Source: a virus. From it: a DNA stretch of 39,729 nt. The notes beneath the pieces are model-generated. The model saw nothing but the letters and a program-made list of their open reading frames with translations. It made no database searches and was not told where the DNA came from. Below, piece after piece: positions 16,005-23,437 of the stretch. Each line of letters begins with the position of its first letter. Within the stretch, counting starts at the first letter, position 1. The stretch spans positions 1 through 39,729 of IMG/VR virus record IMGVR_UViG_3300048919_000152; one strand, given 5' to 3'. The position numbers and the translations under genes are program-made.

Positions 16005-17003
16005 TCAGATCCCATCCACGAACGAAATGGCCTTGGGGATACGGTTCTCGTAGCCACCGATCGCCATGATGCCGGGGACCTCCCACGAGAACGGGCCCTT
16101 CTGCCACGACGGGAAGAACTGGTGACCGCCACCGGGCAGGTGGAAGCGGTGAACCTCGCGGGTGTTCGCGTAGGCGATCAGCCGCTTGGTGCTGCTGGCG
16201 CCGGCTGTTTCAAGATGGCGGCTGCGCTTGATCGTGAGGTTCGGAACGACCGAATTCTCGCGAATGTAGTTCAGCACGGACATGCCCGTGTCGGTCATAC
16301 GCCGCGACGCCAGGTCGTTATAAGTGCTGGTCGGCAACGCCAACGTCGTGGCCTGGTAGGTTTCGCCGGTATTGACCTCGACCGAGGTCAGGGCGGCGTT
16401 CACGACCGCGACGGCCGCGTCCGGAGTGCCTGCGCCGAGCGTGGCGCCTGCGGTCGACGTGGTAGCCAGCGGGTTGTTGATGAAGCCGGTAGGAAACTTC
16501 AGCCCGTCGCCGCGCATGCCGACCTTGTGAATGAAGCGCTCGGCCGTCTTGGTTGCCGCATCCGCCTTATCCGCAAGGATATTGATGCCGAGCTGCTGAG
16601 CCCGCTCGAGGTCGCCCCGGTTCCACTTGTAGCCGATCGCGGCCATGTGGTTTTCCTGCAGGAACTGCGTCCGGCTCGAATCGGCGTAGGGCATGTCGTC
16701 TGCCGCCACGTCGTACCATTCCGGCTTACCGGCGATGTCGCCCGAATAGAACAGCGAGCCGGCCGTCCAGACGGTGCCCTCGGTATCGACAGGCATGAAC
16801 TCGGCATAATCCGCGAGCGGATATTTGACCATGTAGACGCCCTGCTCGACCCGCAAGAGCTGCGGGGCGATGAACGCCATGGTCTGCTGAGCGTCGCCCA
16901 GATCGACGCCGCGAATAGCGGCGATGAAGCTGACGCCCGGAACATCGGGGTTAGCGTCGAGGTAGGCGACCGCCGACTGAACGGAATCGAAAAACTTGGA
17001 CAT
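16005..17003 (-). CDS. Major capsid protein, DUF2184-type
   Basis: This 332-aa protein has the DUF2184 features: long helical N terminus (AYLDANPDVPGVSFIAAIRG), YPLADYAEFMPVDTEGTVW in the E-loop region, then YKWNRGDLERAQQLGINILA. It lies after a decoration protein and the DUF2213 protease/scaffold candidate and before connectors, the normal place. DUF2184 proteins are HK97-fold major capsid proteins of alphaproteobacterial and other siphophages. The start (MSKFFDSVQSAVAYL) fits the gene spacing of 13 bases to the upstream stop. Confidence 0.85.
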   Translation of the reverse strand: MSKFFDSVQSAVAYLDANPDVPGVSFIAAIRGVDLGDAQQTMAFIAPQLLRVEQGVYMVKYPLADYAEFMPVDTEGTVWTAGSLFYSGDIAGKPEWYDVAADDMPYADSSRTQFLQENHMAAIGYKWNRGDLERAQQLGINILADKADAATKTAERFIHKVGMRGDGLKFPTGFINNPLATTSTAGATLGAGTPDAAVAVVNAALTSVEVNTGETYQATTLALPTSTYNDLASRRMTDTGMSVLNYIRENSVVPNLTIKRSRHLETAGASSTKRLIAYANTREVHRFHLPGGGHQFFPSWQKGPFSWEVPGIMAIGGYENRIPKAISFVDGI

Positions 17004-17016
17004 TGGTCAGGCCCCC

Positions 17017-17463
17017 TTAGCGGCGCACGATGCGGACAGGTGCGCCGCTCGCTACGGTGTCGTCGAAGAACCAACCGGTCGCGATCTGATTGCTCGTCGA
17101 GACGTTGGTGATGGCGCCGCCGCTGGTCACATAGACCTGGTCGCGATCCGCGACCGCGGCGCCGGCGAGAACCCAGATCTTGCCGCGGTTCTTGATCGGC
17201 ACGTTATCGCCCTGGATGAACGTGTCGGCCGCGCGCGCCGTGGTAACCGGGAGGCCCTTGCGGGCGATCGTGAAGCCGAGAAGCTCGGCCGACGGCGTGG
17301 TGACGCAGCCGCGATCGTTCGCCCCGACGTAGACCGCCTTGCCGAACGCGACCGAGGCGGACTCGAGCGTGCGGGTGATGATGTTGGACAGCTCGCCATC
17401 GGCTTCCATGCCGGGATAGCCGAAGGGGATATCCTCCCCGAAAGTGCTCTGAAGTACGGCCAT
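17017..17463 (-). CDS. Capsid decoration / structural cement protein
   Basis: The 148-aa protein is almost all beta strand and Gly/Val-rich (FGKAVYVGANDRGCVTTPSA, GKIWVLAGAAVADRDQVYVT). It lies between the protease/scaffold candidate and major capsid, where cement proteins (gp24-like) of DUF2184 phages are found. Such trimers stabilise the capsid. No enzymatic motif is seen. Confidence 0.75.
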   Translation of the reverse strand: MAVLQSTFGEDIPFGYPGMEADGELSNIITRTLESASVAFGKAVYVGANDRGCVTTPSAELLGFTIARKGLPVTTARAADTFIQGDNVPIKNRGKIWVLAGAAVADRDQVYVTSGGAITNVSTSNQIATGWFFDDTVASGAPVRIVRR

Positions 17464-17475
17464 GATGCGGGCTCC

Positions 17476-18579
17476 TTAGGCGGCGTCGCTGCGGTGGGCG
17501 GACTGCTTCTCCGCGAGCCATGCGGCGCGGGAGGAAGCGATTGCGGTGCGGGCATCGCCCAGATTGACTGGCTGGCCGGTGATGGTCTTAGGCGCAGTGG
17601 CCCCGCCGGCGGCGTAGGCGGTGAAAGCGCCCTCGATCGCAGCGTCGGCCATGGTCTTGACCTTCTCGTCCCCCAGCTTGGCCGTGACTGCGGCCTTGCG
17701 GATCTCGGCGTCGGTCAGGCCATCGGTGACCAGCTTGTCGCCCGCGATCTTCTTGGCGTCCGAAATGATGACGGCGCGGGCGGCGGCGAGCTGCTGCAGC
17801 TTCTCCGGGGTGACCACCGCATCCTTGACCTGCTGCTCGAGCGCGACGATCGCGCCGTCGCGGGCCTCGACCGTGGTCTTAAGCGCGGCGTTCTCCGCCG
17901 TCAGCGTGCCGACCTGCTTCTGCGCGTCGGCCAGGGTGGCGTTGAACGCGCCGATCGCGACTGCAACCGCCGCGCTATCCGACAGGTCCACCTCGGCATC
18001 GCCGATCTTGATCTTCATGGGTTTAGTCTCCGGGATGGTGCGCTCATCGACGATGCGCAGGTCGTGTCCGCCGCGGGCCGATCGGCACATGGCGAGGTGG
18101 TTGTAAGAGGGTGCGGTCATCGACCCGTCGTATTCGGCGTCGCCGAACTTGCCGGGGATCATCTCGAGGTCGGCCGAATAACCCCACGAGAATTCGGGGT
18201 GCGTCGTCTGGATCGCCTTCACGGCCTTGGCGTCCATGACCATGACGGGCACGACCATGGTCTCGCCGTCACGCATGATCTCGCCGCCGGTGTCACCGAC
18301 CGAGAGCGACTTCCAGTTCTCGGCGGTGACGTCTTCTTTCGGGTGATCGACGACGATCGGGCGGTGGAGCGCGCTCTTGAGCGAATCCTTCGCGAAGATC
18401 GCGCTTTCCGGGCGGAAGATGCGATAGGGTGTGCCGTCAGCCTTGGGCGGAAGCCCGAGCTCGGACGGCTGATAATCCTGAATATTGTTGGCTTTCGCGA
18501 CCCGGGCATTGGCCACGAAGTGCCCTTCCCGCGTGATGCGGGCCGGTCCATCGATCAAGGCGCGGTCGTGAAAAATCAT
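17476..18579 (-). CDS. Prohead protease/scaffold, DUF2213-type
   Basis: The 367-aa protein begins MIFHDRALIDGPARITREGH and holds YRIFRPESAIFAKDSLKSAL, HRPIVVDHP and FSWGYSADLEMIPGKFGD, which are DUF2213 features. From about residue 190 the sequence becomes a long Ala/Glu/Lys-rich coiled coil (LADAQKQVGTLTAENAALKT), a likely scaffold domain, ending in a hydrophobic-poor tail. It precedes the cement and major capsid genes. It is expected to assemble and mature the prohead. A one-mismatch late element (18612-18624) is 45 nt before the ATG and no Shine-Dalgarno sequence is visible. Confidence 0.8.
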   Translation of the reverse strand: MIFHDRALIDGPARITREGHFVANARVAKANNIQDYQPSELGLPPKADGTPYRIFRPESAIFAKDSLKSALHRPIVVDHPKEDVTAENWKSLSVGDTGGEIMRDGETMVVPVMVMDAKAVKAIQTTHPEFSWGYSADLEMIPGKFGDAEYDGSMTAPSYNHLAMCRSARGGHDLRIVDERTIPETKPMKIKIGDAEVDLSDSAAVAVAIGAFNATLADAQKQVGTLTAENAALKTTVEARDGAIVALEQQVKDAVVTPEKLQQLAAARAVIISDAKKIAGDKLVTDGLTDAEIRKAAVTAKLGDEKVKTMADAAIEGAFTAYAAGGATAPKTITGQPVNLGDARTAIASSRAAWLAEKQSAHRSDAA

Positions 18580-18611
18580 GGCGGCGAAACTGCCGCCCGA
18601 TTGGCGGGGCT

Positions 18612-18624
18612 GTTACCTCCGTCA
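18612..18624 (-). promoter_or_regulatory. Copy 6 of the late element, one mismatch
   Basis: TGACGGAGGTAAC differs from the consensus at one base. It lies five bases after the stop of the 139-aa gene and 45 nt before ATG 18579. Confidence 0.7.
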
Positions 18625-18629
18625 GAAAA

Positions 18630-19049
18630 TCAGATATCCCCCGCTTCGCGCATTATCCACTCTTCAGCCGCTGCTGCGGAATAGAATTTCAGTGCCTCCC
18701 CGCGCTCATCCTTGGCGTACTCATAGTCTTGAGGCTTCCACACAAAACAAAGGTCGCCATCTTGCCGAACTTGCCAAGCGCCATCGGCGATGGCCGTATC
18801 TATCATTGCTGTGAACGCCAGAGCCGCATCGGCGGGTTCGATGTCATATGCTGGTAATTCTTGGAAACCCGCGTTGACCATCGCCTCAGTCGGTTCGCGC
18901 ATGGCGGCGAGCGACGCCCGCGCCATGCTGCGATAAGTATAACGGTCAGGCTCGCCAGTGTTGCCCGAGTCCTCGCAAAGCTTCGCCCAATCGAGCCCCC
19001 ATTCCGTGGCTGCGGCGATCGCCATGCGCTCGATCAGGGTGTCAGGCAC
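18630..19049 (-). CDS. Unknown 139-aa protein in head gene block
   Basis: The start is GTG 19049, with GGAGG seven bases upstream. Upstream codons belong to the frame of the preceding gene. The sequence (RMAIAAATEWGLDWAKLCED) then runs TEAMVNAGFQELPAY and ends in a Tyr/Trp-rich tail (FVWKPQDYEYAKDERGEAL). I recognise no family. The N-terminal pattern of Glu, Ala, Trp and small residues resembles small phage regulators that act in a helical bundle, but this is a guess. Confidence 0.55.
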   Translation of the reverse strand: MPDTLIERMAIAAATEWGLDWAKLCEDSGNTGEPDRYTYRSMARASLAAMREPTEAMVNAGFQELPAYDIEPADAALAFTAMIDTAIADGAWQVRQDGDLCFVWKPQDYEYAKDERGEALKFYSAAAAEEWIMREAGDI

Positions 19050-19326
19050 TGTGGCGCCTCCCACCGATATAGACCGCGACACTGCTATTCGCCTCGCCAT
19101 CGGCTTCCGCCCGCCGCCACTCGCCGTTATACCAAGCGTCCTCATCAGTCGGAACGGGACTCACTTCCACCTTCTCCGGCGCCACCGCGACGGTCATGTC
19201 GCCTTCATAGCCCGTTACCAAAACCATCGCGTCGTCCGGCAATTCAACTAGTAGCGCGCGGAGAGAGCCGACAGTCATGTGCGGCTCGACGATCTCAAAC
19301 GGGTCGGGTAATTCTATCTCAGCCAT
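19042..19326 (-). CDS. Unknown 94-aa acidic protein
   Basis: AAAGGA lies eight bases before the ATG. The sequence has a short motif (MTVGSLRALLVELPDDAMVL) of the type seen in small phage proteins that bind a hydrophobic groove, followed by VTGYEGDMTVAVAPEKVEV. It runs by overlap into the next gene. Its operon partner is the 139-aa protein at 18630-19049. No function can be given. Confidence 0.6.
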   Translation of the reverse strand: MAEIELPDPFEIVEPHMTVGSLRALLVELPDDAMVLVTGYEGDMTVAVAPEKVEVSPVPTDEDAWYNGEWRRAEADGEANSSVAVYIGGRRHSA

Positions 19327-19412
19327 ATCGATGGTCCTTTCATCGTTTGGTCAGAGCCGGTTCGGGTTGCCGCCCGGATCGGCTCGATAATGCATACAGC
19401 GAAGGAAGAATT

Positions 19413-19541
19413 ATGGCGAGCGGAGATGCAGGCGAGATACTCAGGAAGATCGAAGAACTGCATCGTGAATTGCGGCGGGTTCACGATGATTTGACGCGTG
19501 TGAAACAGGATGTTGCTTACATAAAGTCGCACACGCGCTAA
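19413..19541 (+). CDS. Plus-strand 42-aa coiled-coil moron protein
   Basis: AAGGA is six bases before the ATG. The product (EILRKIEELHRELRRVHDDL, then TRVKQDVAYIKSHTR) is a single amphipathic coiled coil. It is transcribed against its neighbours and its stop overlaps the stop of the convergent head gene by four bases (CTAA). A GATAAT hexamer lies 22-27 bases upstream and may be its -10 box, though no good -35 is visible. It may be a small autonomous moron such as an anti-repressor or exclusion peptide; this is inference. Confidence 0.6.
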   Translation: MASGDAGEILRKIEELHRELRRVHDDLTRVKQDVAYIKSHTR

Positions 19542-20347
19542 TCGAGCACCAGCACAGCCTGCTCGCGGCACCCGCAAAACGGTAGTGTCCCGGCCCGATC
19601 TTCCGGCGCCGTCGCCTCGCTGTAGATCTTCCCATCTCGCGCCATATGTTCTTTTCGGCCATGCCGCTTATGCGACCATCGCCATTTGAACGACGTGATC
19701 CCCGCATCGGCGCGCCGCTCGCGGTCCAGCGCCGACGACAGCTTCACGAGCTGGTCCGACGCGATGTTGATCGAGCGGCGCCGGCCCATAGCGATAGCTT
19801 CGCGGATCTGCGCGGCGACCTCGCGCGCAGGCCGACGATCGCGGAACCCGGCGAACACCGCCGCCGTGATGCGCTGCTGCGCCTGGCTGCTGACGTCCTT
19901 CATGAGCGCGACGTTCCAAGCGATCGTGTCGGCGAGCGAGGTCGGGACGCCGCTGGCGATCAGGATCGTTTCAAGATCGACGCCCGTCGCGGTGAGGACG
20001 GCACCGCGCCAACGCGCGCGATGATGCTGCTCATAGCGAACGGTCCAGTCGCGCAGCTCGGGAACAAGCTCGAGGACGAGGCGGGTAAGCTCTTCGCCAA
20101 GGCTTTCGAGCAACGCGCCAAGGTCGGCGATAGAGTCGGTGATCAGCGCGTCTCGCACCGGCAGCGATCGATCGTACTCCGCGATGATCCGCGGTACCGC
20201 CGCCGTCCAACCGCCGATGATTGGCCGATAGCAGGCACGAAACAGGTCGGCCGCGAACATCGATGGCGGCGCGATGTCGCGCAGCACGATCTGCGACACG
20301 CGCGGATTGCGCGCGCGGCGGGTCAGCGCAGCGAGATCATAGCGCAT
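19538..20347 (-). CDS. Head morphogenesis protein, Mu gpF-like
   Basis: The 269-aa protein follows the portal and has the SPP1 gp7/Mu gpF C-terminal signature: KWRWSHKRHGRKEHMARDG, then RAGTLPFCGCRE with the cysteine pair. The N-terminal two-thirds are helical (IIAEYDRSLPVRDALITDS). Proteins of this type bind the portal and take part in head assembly or DNA ejection. It ends in convergent overlap with the small plus-strand gene. Confidence 0.8.
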   Translation of the reverse strand: MRYDLAALTRRARNPRVSQIVLRDIAPPSMFAADLFRACYRPIIGGWTAAVPRIIAEYDRSLPVRDALITDSIADLGALLESLGEELTRLVLELVPELRDWTVRYEQHHRARWRGAVLTATGVDLETILIASGVPTSLADTIAWNVALMKDVSSQAQQRITAAVFAGFRDRRPAREVAAQIREAIAMGRRRSINIASDQLVKLSSALDRERRADAGITSFKWRWSHKRHGRKEHMARDGKIYSEATAPEDRAGTLPFCGCREQAVLVLD

Positions 20348-20462
20348 CGTTGCAACTTTCGGCCGATTCAGCTATTACAGCACCCGAAGCCCGCCGTGTT
20401 TCGGACGTATGCGGATCAGGGGCTGCCAGCGATGGCAGAGCATTGATCTCCGCGGGCTTCAA
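20337..20462 (-). CDS. Possible 41-aa protein between portal and Mu gpF-like gene
   Basis: From TTG 20462, two bases after the portal stop, a frame reads MKPAEINALPSLAAP followed by DPHTSETRRASGAVIAESAE to a TGA overlapping the next gene. Its composition is protein-like and the 117-base gap would otherwise be empty. The TTG start and weak ribosome site keep this uncertain. A second frame has ATG 20443 with GGAG upstream and a 22-residue Arg-rich product. Confidence 0.35.
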   Translation of the reverse strand: MKPAEINALPSLAAPDPHTSETRRASGAVIAESAESCNDAL

Positions 20463-20464
20463 CC

Positions 20465-22912
20465 TCACGACTTCCGCATCGACTTGAGCGCGACGATCTG
20501 CGCGTTGGGCCGGATTTCCTCGACATACTGATATTCATGTCCGTCGATCGAGGCGGTATATTCGAGCCGCTGCAGCTTACGCCGCCCAGCCTCGCCGATC
20601 GCGCGGATGCTGTGGGCGCGCTCGACGATTTTCGGGATGCGGGCAAGATCCGCGTTGCTGATCGCGCGCTGTCCGCGCGCCGCCTCGCGCGCCTCGGACC
20701 CATGGTTTTTCAGCACGTGACGGATATCACTGGTTTCGAGGACGCGTTCGTGACCGGCAATATCGACGCCGGTTAGCGTCTTCACCTTGGCCGCATTCCG
20801 TGACGATACGGTACCGAGTGACGTGCGAGCGTGCTGATGACCTGGCAACCGTGCCTGCTCGACGTGCGCTTCGATGCGGTCGCCCTTGCTTGTCCACCGA
20901 CCGGCAGTACCACGCGGATGATCGGTTTCGCGATAGGTGGAATTCGGCCGATGTGAGCCGCTACGGCCGCGCCGGCTCTTTCCATCACCGAAAGGGCGGC
21001 GTTGCTCATCCTCCGCGTCTTCGATGATGGTCTTTTCCCAATCATCGACGACCTCGGAAAACAGTTCGGGACCGAACTTCAGCGGCCCGACATAGGGCTT
21101 CACCTTCGCCAGATCGAGACCGGCGGGCTTTGCGTAGGTGATCGTGACATGCGGCTGATATTCGTCGAAGTCGAAGGACGCACCCGCTTCGATCATCGCG
21201 TCGTGGCGCCATTTTAGGTCATTCGACGAGAACAGCAGAACGACTGCGCCCTTGTCGCCTAGCGGCTCGACCAGGCGCGCGCCGCCGGCGGGCACGACGA
21301 GGGTACCGTCCTTATCGCTGCTCCAATCCTGCCCGATCTTCATCCAGTCGAGGGGGCGACGCGAGAAGGTGATCGTGACGTGTATCTCATCAGCCGGCGT
21401 GGTGGTTTCGAAGCCTTCCTTCTTTGCCCAGCGGATCAAGTCGTCGGCGTTCAGAAGCTTGCGCTGCACGTATAGCGTGCGCGGTGCGGCGTCGGTAAAA
21501 CGCGCGTCGTTCGCAGCGCGGCGGCGCGGGGCGGGCGTCGCTCCACCGGCCTGCAGCGCGCTCGGATCCTCGTCGTCGTCGTCATTCGCCGCTGACAGGC
21601 CGAAGCGCTCGTCCTCGGGTATCTCGGACAGCGCATCGTCGAGGCCAGGCACCCAACCACGCTCGCTGAGCAGGTTCTGCAGGCCCTTGCTGAACGCCTC
21701 GTCAGGGATAGACCCCGTGTTCTGCAGCGCTGTCACGGCCTCCATCGTCGTCTTGAACGTCGTCGCTTCCTCGGCCTCGGTCGGCGTGGAAAGCGGCGCG
21801 AACTGAAACCAGACCTTCTCGTCGACCTTGCCCAGCGCCGACGGGATTAGCGCGACGTCGAGCCGCGCAAGACATGGCCGCATTTCGAGATCCTGCCGGG
21901 ATTTGACCTCGGCTTCCCATATCTGCTGATCGCCCTTGCCTGTGGCGTTCATGCCGGCCGGGGACCGTCCGAGCAGCACGGTCTCTGGCATATTGGCGGC
22001 AGCGGCGGCGACAGCGAGGTACGAAGCCTTGATATCCGGGATACCAGCCCAGACCATCTGCCGATCGTCGAGCTTCTCGCCGCCCTTGCCCTCACTGTCG
22101 CCGCCGTCGAGGAAGGTGACGCCGAGGCTGCTCTCGCCCACGGCCAATGCCTGCGCTCGCTTGCGGAATCGGCCTTCATCCTCGGTTGTCGCGAGGCGTT
22201 CCGTCAGCTTGGGGACGTAAAGCCGGCGGTTGTGCGCATCCTTGATCAGGGCCGCGAAGCCGTTTTCAGACGTGTGGACATTGTCGACCGCATCCCTGAC
22301 GACCTGCACCTTGCTGTCGCCCCACCATATATCCTGCCAGTCCATCGCGACGCTATCGCCCGGCTCGTCGCCTCGGAACGTGATCACGCGCGACGGGTGG
22401 AATTTGACGAGCTTCGCGGGGCCGGTGAGATTGACCTGATAATAGCTCGGGTGCCCGAACCATGGATCGCCCCAGGTGTCGATTGACTGGCCGACCGAGA
22501 AGCGGCTGCGGTGCCAGACGTGGAGGTCGGTAATGCTGCCGGCGCGGATCCGCTTGGGATCGAGCGGCTGCTCCTGATCGTCGTCAGCAATATAGATGAC
22601 CATCGCGGCGCCGCCCAGGCCGCGCAAGATCTCCGCTTTCTTGAACTTCTCGCGGACACCGAGGCGCGTTTCCTCCGCCTCGAGCTTTTCGATATTGGGC
22701 TTGTCGGTTTGCCAGTCGCGCCATTCGCGGACCATATCGGCCGCTGGTTTTACGATGATCTTGCGGATGAGCCACGACGCCCGGAACGCTGCGAATATCT
22801 CCTCATCGCTCAGGCGGAGGAACATGTAGCGGTTATGCGCCCGTGGATCGTTGCCGAAGCCGAGACCGGATATGGCGTTGACCAACCCGTCGAAGAAATT
22901 GCGAACGCCCAT
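20465..22912 (-). CDS. Portal protein fused to Acb1-like 2H phosphoesterase and PBECR-like nuclease domain
   Basis: At 815 aa it is far longer than a bare portal. Residues 1-430 are a DUF1073-type portal, starting MGVRNFFDGLVNAISGLG with VWHRSRFSVGQSID and LAVAAAAANMPETVLLGRSP. A Pro/Ala/Arg linker follows. Residues 478-630 hold a 2H-phosphoesterase-like domain with two H-x-T motifs: EIHVTITFSRRP (His511, Thr513) and YQPHVTITYAKP (His588, Thr590). This pair is the catalytic signature of 2H enzymes, including anti-CBASS Acb1, a family named with DUF1073. Residues 660-815 begin DHPRGTAGRWTSKGD. They contain SDIRHVLKNHGSEAREAARG and ADLARIPKIVERAHSI, resembling the PBECR nuclease-like domains at C termini of phage head proteins. 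A late element lies 45 nt upstream. Confidence 0.8.
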   Translation of the reverse strand: MGVRNFFDGLVNAISGLGFGNDPRAHNRYMFLRLSDEEIFAAFRASWLIRKIIVKPAADMVREWRDWQTDKPNIEKLEAEETRLGVREKFKKAEILRGLGGAAMVIYIADDDQEQPLDPKRIRAGSITDLHVWHRSRFSVGQSIDTWGDPWFGHPSYYQVNLTGPAKLVKFHPSRVITFRGDEPGDSVAMDWQDIWWGDSKVQVVRDAVDNVHTSENGFAALIKDAHNRRLYVPKLTERLATTEDEGRFRKRAQALAVGESSLGVTFLDGGDSEGKGGEKLDDRQMVWAGIPDIKASYLAVAAAAANMPETVLLGRSPAGMNATGKGDQQIWEAEVKSRQDLEMRPCLARLDVALIPSALGKVDEKVWFQFAPLSTPTEAEEATTFKTTMEAVTALQNTGSIPDEAFSKGLQNLLSERGWVPGLDDALSEIPEDERFGLSAANDDDDEDPSALQAGGATPAPRRRAANDARFTDAAPRTLYVQRKLLNADDLIRWAKKEGFETTTPADEIHVTITFSRRPLDWMKIGQDWSSDKDGTLVVPAGGARLVEPLGDKGAVVLLFSSNDLKWRHDAMIEAGASFDFDEYQPHVTITYAKPAGLDLAKVKPYVGPLKFGPELFSEVVDDWEKTIIEDAEDEQRRPFGDGKSRRGRSGSHRPNSTYRETDHPRGTAGRWTSKGDRIEAHVEQARLPGHQHARTSLGTVSSRNAAKVKTLTGVDIAGHERVLETSDIRHVLKNHGSEAREAARGQRAISNADLARIPKIVERAHSIRAIGEAGRRKLQRLEYTASIDGHEYQYVEEIRPNAQIVALKSMRKS

Positions 22913-22944
22913 GACGGAGGTATGCGGGCGGGGCGGGGTGTGCT

Positions 22945-22957
22945 GTTACCGCCGTCA
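22945..22957 (-). promoter_or_regulatory. Copy 7 of the 13-bp late element
   Basis: Exact TGACGGCGGTAAC. It begins nine bases after the end of an intrinsic terminator and 45 nt before the portal ATG (22912). This is the strongest case that the element restarts transcription. Confidence 0.85.
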
Positions 22958-22965
22958 CCGCGCAC

Positions 22966-22996
22966 GAAAAAGCCGCCGAGGTTTCCCCCGGCGGCT
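22966..22996 (-). terminator. Intrinsic terminator before the portal gene
   Basis: An 8-bp stem (AGCCGCCG / CGGCGGCT) with a 10-base loop is followed by TTTTT on the minus strand. It follows the hydrophobic 84-aa gene and the hairpin at 23003-23030, and would stop readthrough into the portal. Confidence 0.85.
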
Positions 22997-23002
22997 CTTG
23001 TA

Positions 23003-23030
23003 ACCATCTTCGCCGCGTGGCGAAGATGGT
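23003..23030 (-). repeat. Perfect 12-bp hairpin with 4-base loop
   Basis: ACCATCTTCGCC and GGCGAAGATGGT are exact inverse copies around GCGT. It lies immediately after the stop of the 84-aa gene and just before the terminator. It may protect the mRNA 3' end or act in a two-part terminator. There is no T run directly after it on this strand. Confidence 0.7.
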
Positions 23031-23033
23031 CGC

Positions 23034-23288
23034 TTAAATGTGGCGGTCTGCCGATTGTCGGCTGACATGGGCTTCGTGACGCAGGCTGTTCAAGAGCGAC
23101 GGCGACAGCGATCGGCCAGCTTTGGGCAGCGTCGTGCCAAAGCCAGCGAGCGCGAGGGGTTCGGCCGGGGATGCGATCGACATGACCGCCCCGATGAATC
23201 GATCGACTGCGGAAACGAGGAACACGGCGGTTCGGGTGGCGGCGAGGATCGCGAGGCTGGCCAGCGCTAGGGCAAAAGATCGGATCAT
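23034..23288 (-). CDS. Small hydrophobic protein between tRNA and portal, 84 aa
   Basis: The better start is ATG 23288, because GGAGA lies seven bases upstream; ATG 23294 is too close to it. The N terminus (MIRSFALALASLAILAATRT, then AVFLVSAVDRFIGAVMSIA) forms one or two membrane segments or a signal peptide, followed by a basic tail. It lies between the initiator tRNA and the terminators, so it may share the late transcript that begins before the tRNA. Exclusion or holin-like function is conceivable but unsupported. Confidence 0.55.
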   Translation of the reverse strand: MIRSFALALASLAILAATRTAVFLVSAVDRFIGAVMSIASPAEPLALAGFGTTLPKAGRSLSPSLLNSLRHEAHVSRQSADRHI

Positions 23289-23311
23289 GATCATTCTCCA
23301 TCAGGATTATC

Positions 23312-23388
<77 letters not shown>

Positions 23389-23424
23389 TCGACGGACGGA
23401 CGATGCGGGGTGGAGGCGCGGGCA

Positions 23425-23437
23425 GTTACCGCCGTCA
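23425..23437 (-). promoter_or_regulatory. Copy 8 of the 13-bp late element, before the tRNA
   Basis: Exact TGACGGCGGTAAC. Its TGA is the stop codon of the large terminase gene. The next feature is the initiator tRNA, 49 nt downstream, which argues against a purely translational role for the element. Confidence 0.75.

Noticed and set aside
15579-18684. Two long plus-strand ORFs (510 and 562 codons) opposite the capsid operon
   Set aside because: They are antisense shadows of major capsid, decoration and DUF2213 genes and have Arg/Gly/Asp-biased composition.
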